A stretch of DNA of 6,049 nt from an uncultured Rikenellaceae bacterium (GTDB lineage Bacteria; Bacteroidota; Bacteroidia; Bacteroidales; Rikenellaceae): positions 1-6,049 of the forward strand of contig CAJURV010000095.1 of NCBI GenBank assembly GCA_910588925.1. The letters are read 5' to 3'. Positions within the stretch are counted from its first letter, which is position 1; each line of letters opens with the position of its first letter. Positions 6,011 to 6,049 of the stretch are shown piece after piece. A program made the translations under genes and the position numbers. Under the pieces are notes generated by a model. The model saw only the letters and a program-made list of their open reading frames with translations. It had not been told where the DNA came from and did no database searches.

Positions 6011-6049
6011 TCAAACTTCCCAATCCACAACCAAATATTCAATCTCAAA
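6011..6049 (-). CDS. Possible C-terminal end of an unidentified gene entering from the right
   Basis: Reading leftward from the right edge, the - strand is open for 12 codons giving FEIEYLVVDWEV, then TGA (complement of 6011-6013). The mix of acidic and hydrophobic residues looks like a genuine protein C-terminus. The fragment is far too short to identify, and 12 open codons at an edge can be chance. A second - strand frame is also open to the edge for longer (28 codons, ending near 5966). The codons are AT-rich, unlike the genes to the left. Confidence 0.3.
   Translation of the reverse strand, partial: FEIEYLVVDWEV

Overview
The window looks like a chromosomal segment of a gut Bacteroidales bacterium, most likely Rikenellaceae/Alistipes-like. 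Three things point there. Both promoters that can be read match the Bacteroidetes TTTG/TAnnTTTG pattern, with no Shine-Dalgarno site where one would expect it. The secreted GH2 beta-galactosidase has Bacteroidetes-style sequence features. A cysteate synthase homologue is present, an enzyme known in bacteria mainly from sulfonolipid (sulfobacin) producers such as Alistipes and Odoribacter. The genus is an inference; no marker gene is complete enough to prove it.

Layout: the left edge (1-193) is the C-terminal end of a XerD-type tyrosine recombinase on the + strand. A 326-base convergent spacer (194-519) follows, with only a small hairpin and short direct repeats. A complete cysteate synthase-like PLP enzyme lies on the - strand (1803 down to 520). 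It is divergently transcribed from a complete signal-peptide-bearing LacZ-type beta-galactosidase on the + strand (2004-5201). The 200-base divergent spacer holds one Bacteroidetes-type promoter for each gene, and their extended -7 elements are almost identical. The beta-galactosidase ends at tandem stops followed by a strong intrinsic terminator.

From about 5250 the character changes. Some 290 bases are very AT-rich (about 25-27% GC in hand-counted stretches) with no gene. Then comes a block of about 350 bases (5540-5890) containing a GC-rich core (65% GC in 5701-5760) and several overlapping, mutually exclusive inverted repeats. It looks more like a structured RNA, leader or repeat element than a protein gene. 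The last 39 bases may be the C-terminal end of a gene on the - strand entering from the right.

The genes do not form one operon. The two complete genes are divergent and serve different jobs: cysteate supply, probably for sulfonolipids, and periplasmic cleavage of beta-galactosides from host or dietary glycans. The most useful points for follow-up are the cysteate synthase as a marker of sulfonolipid capacity, the near-leaderless lacZ promoter, and the hairpin-rich block on the right.
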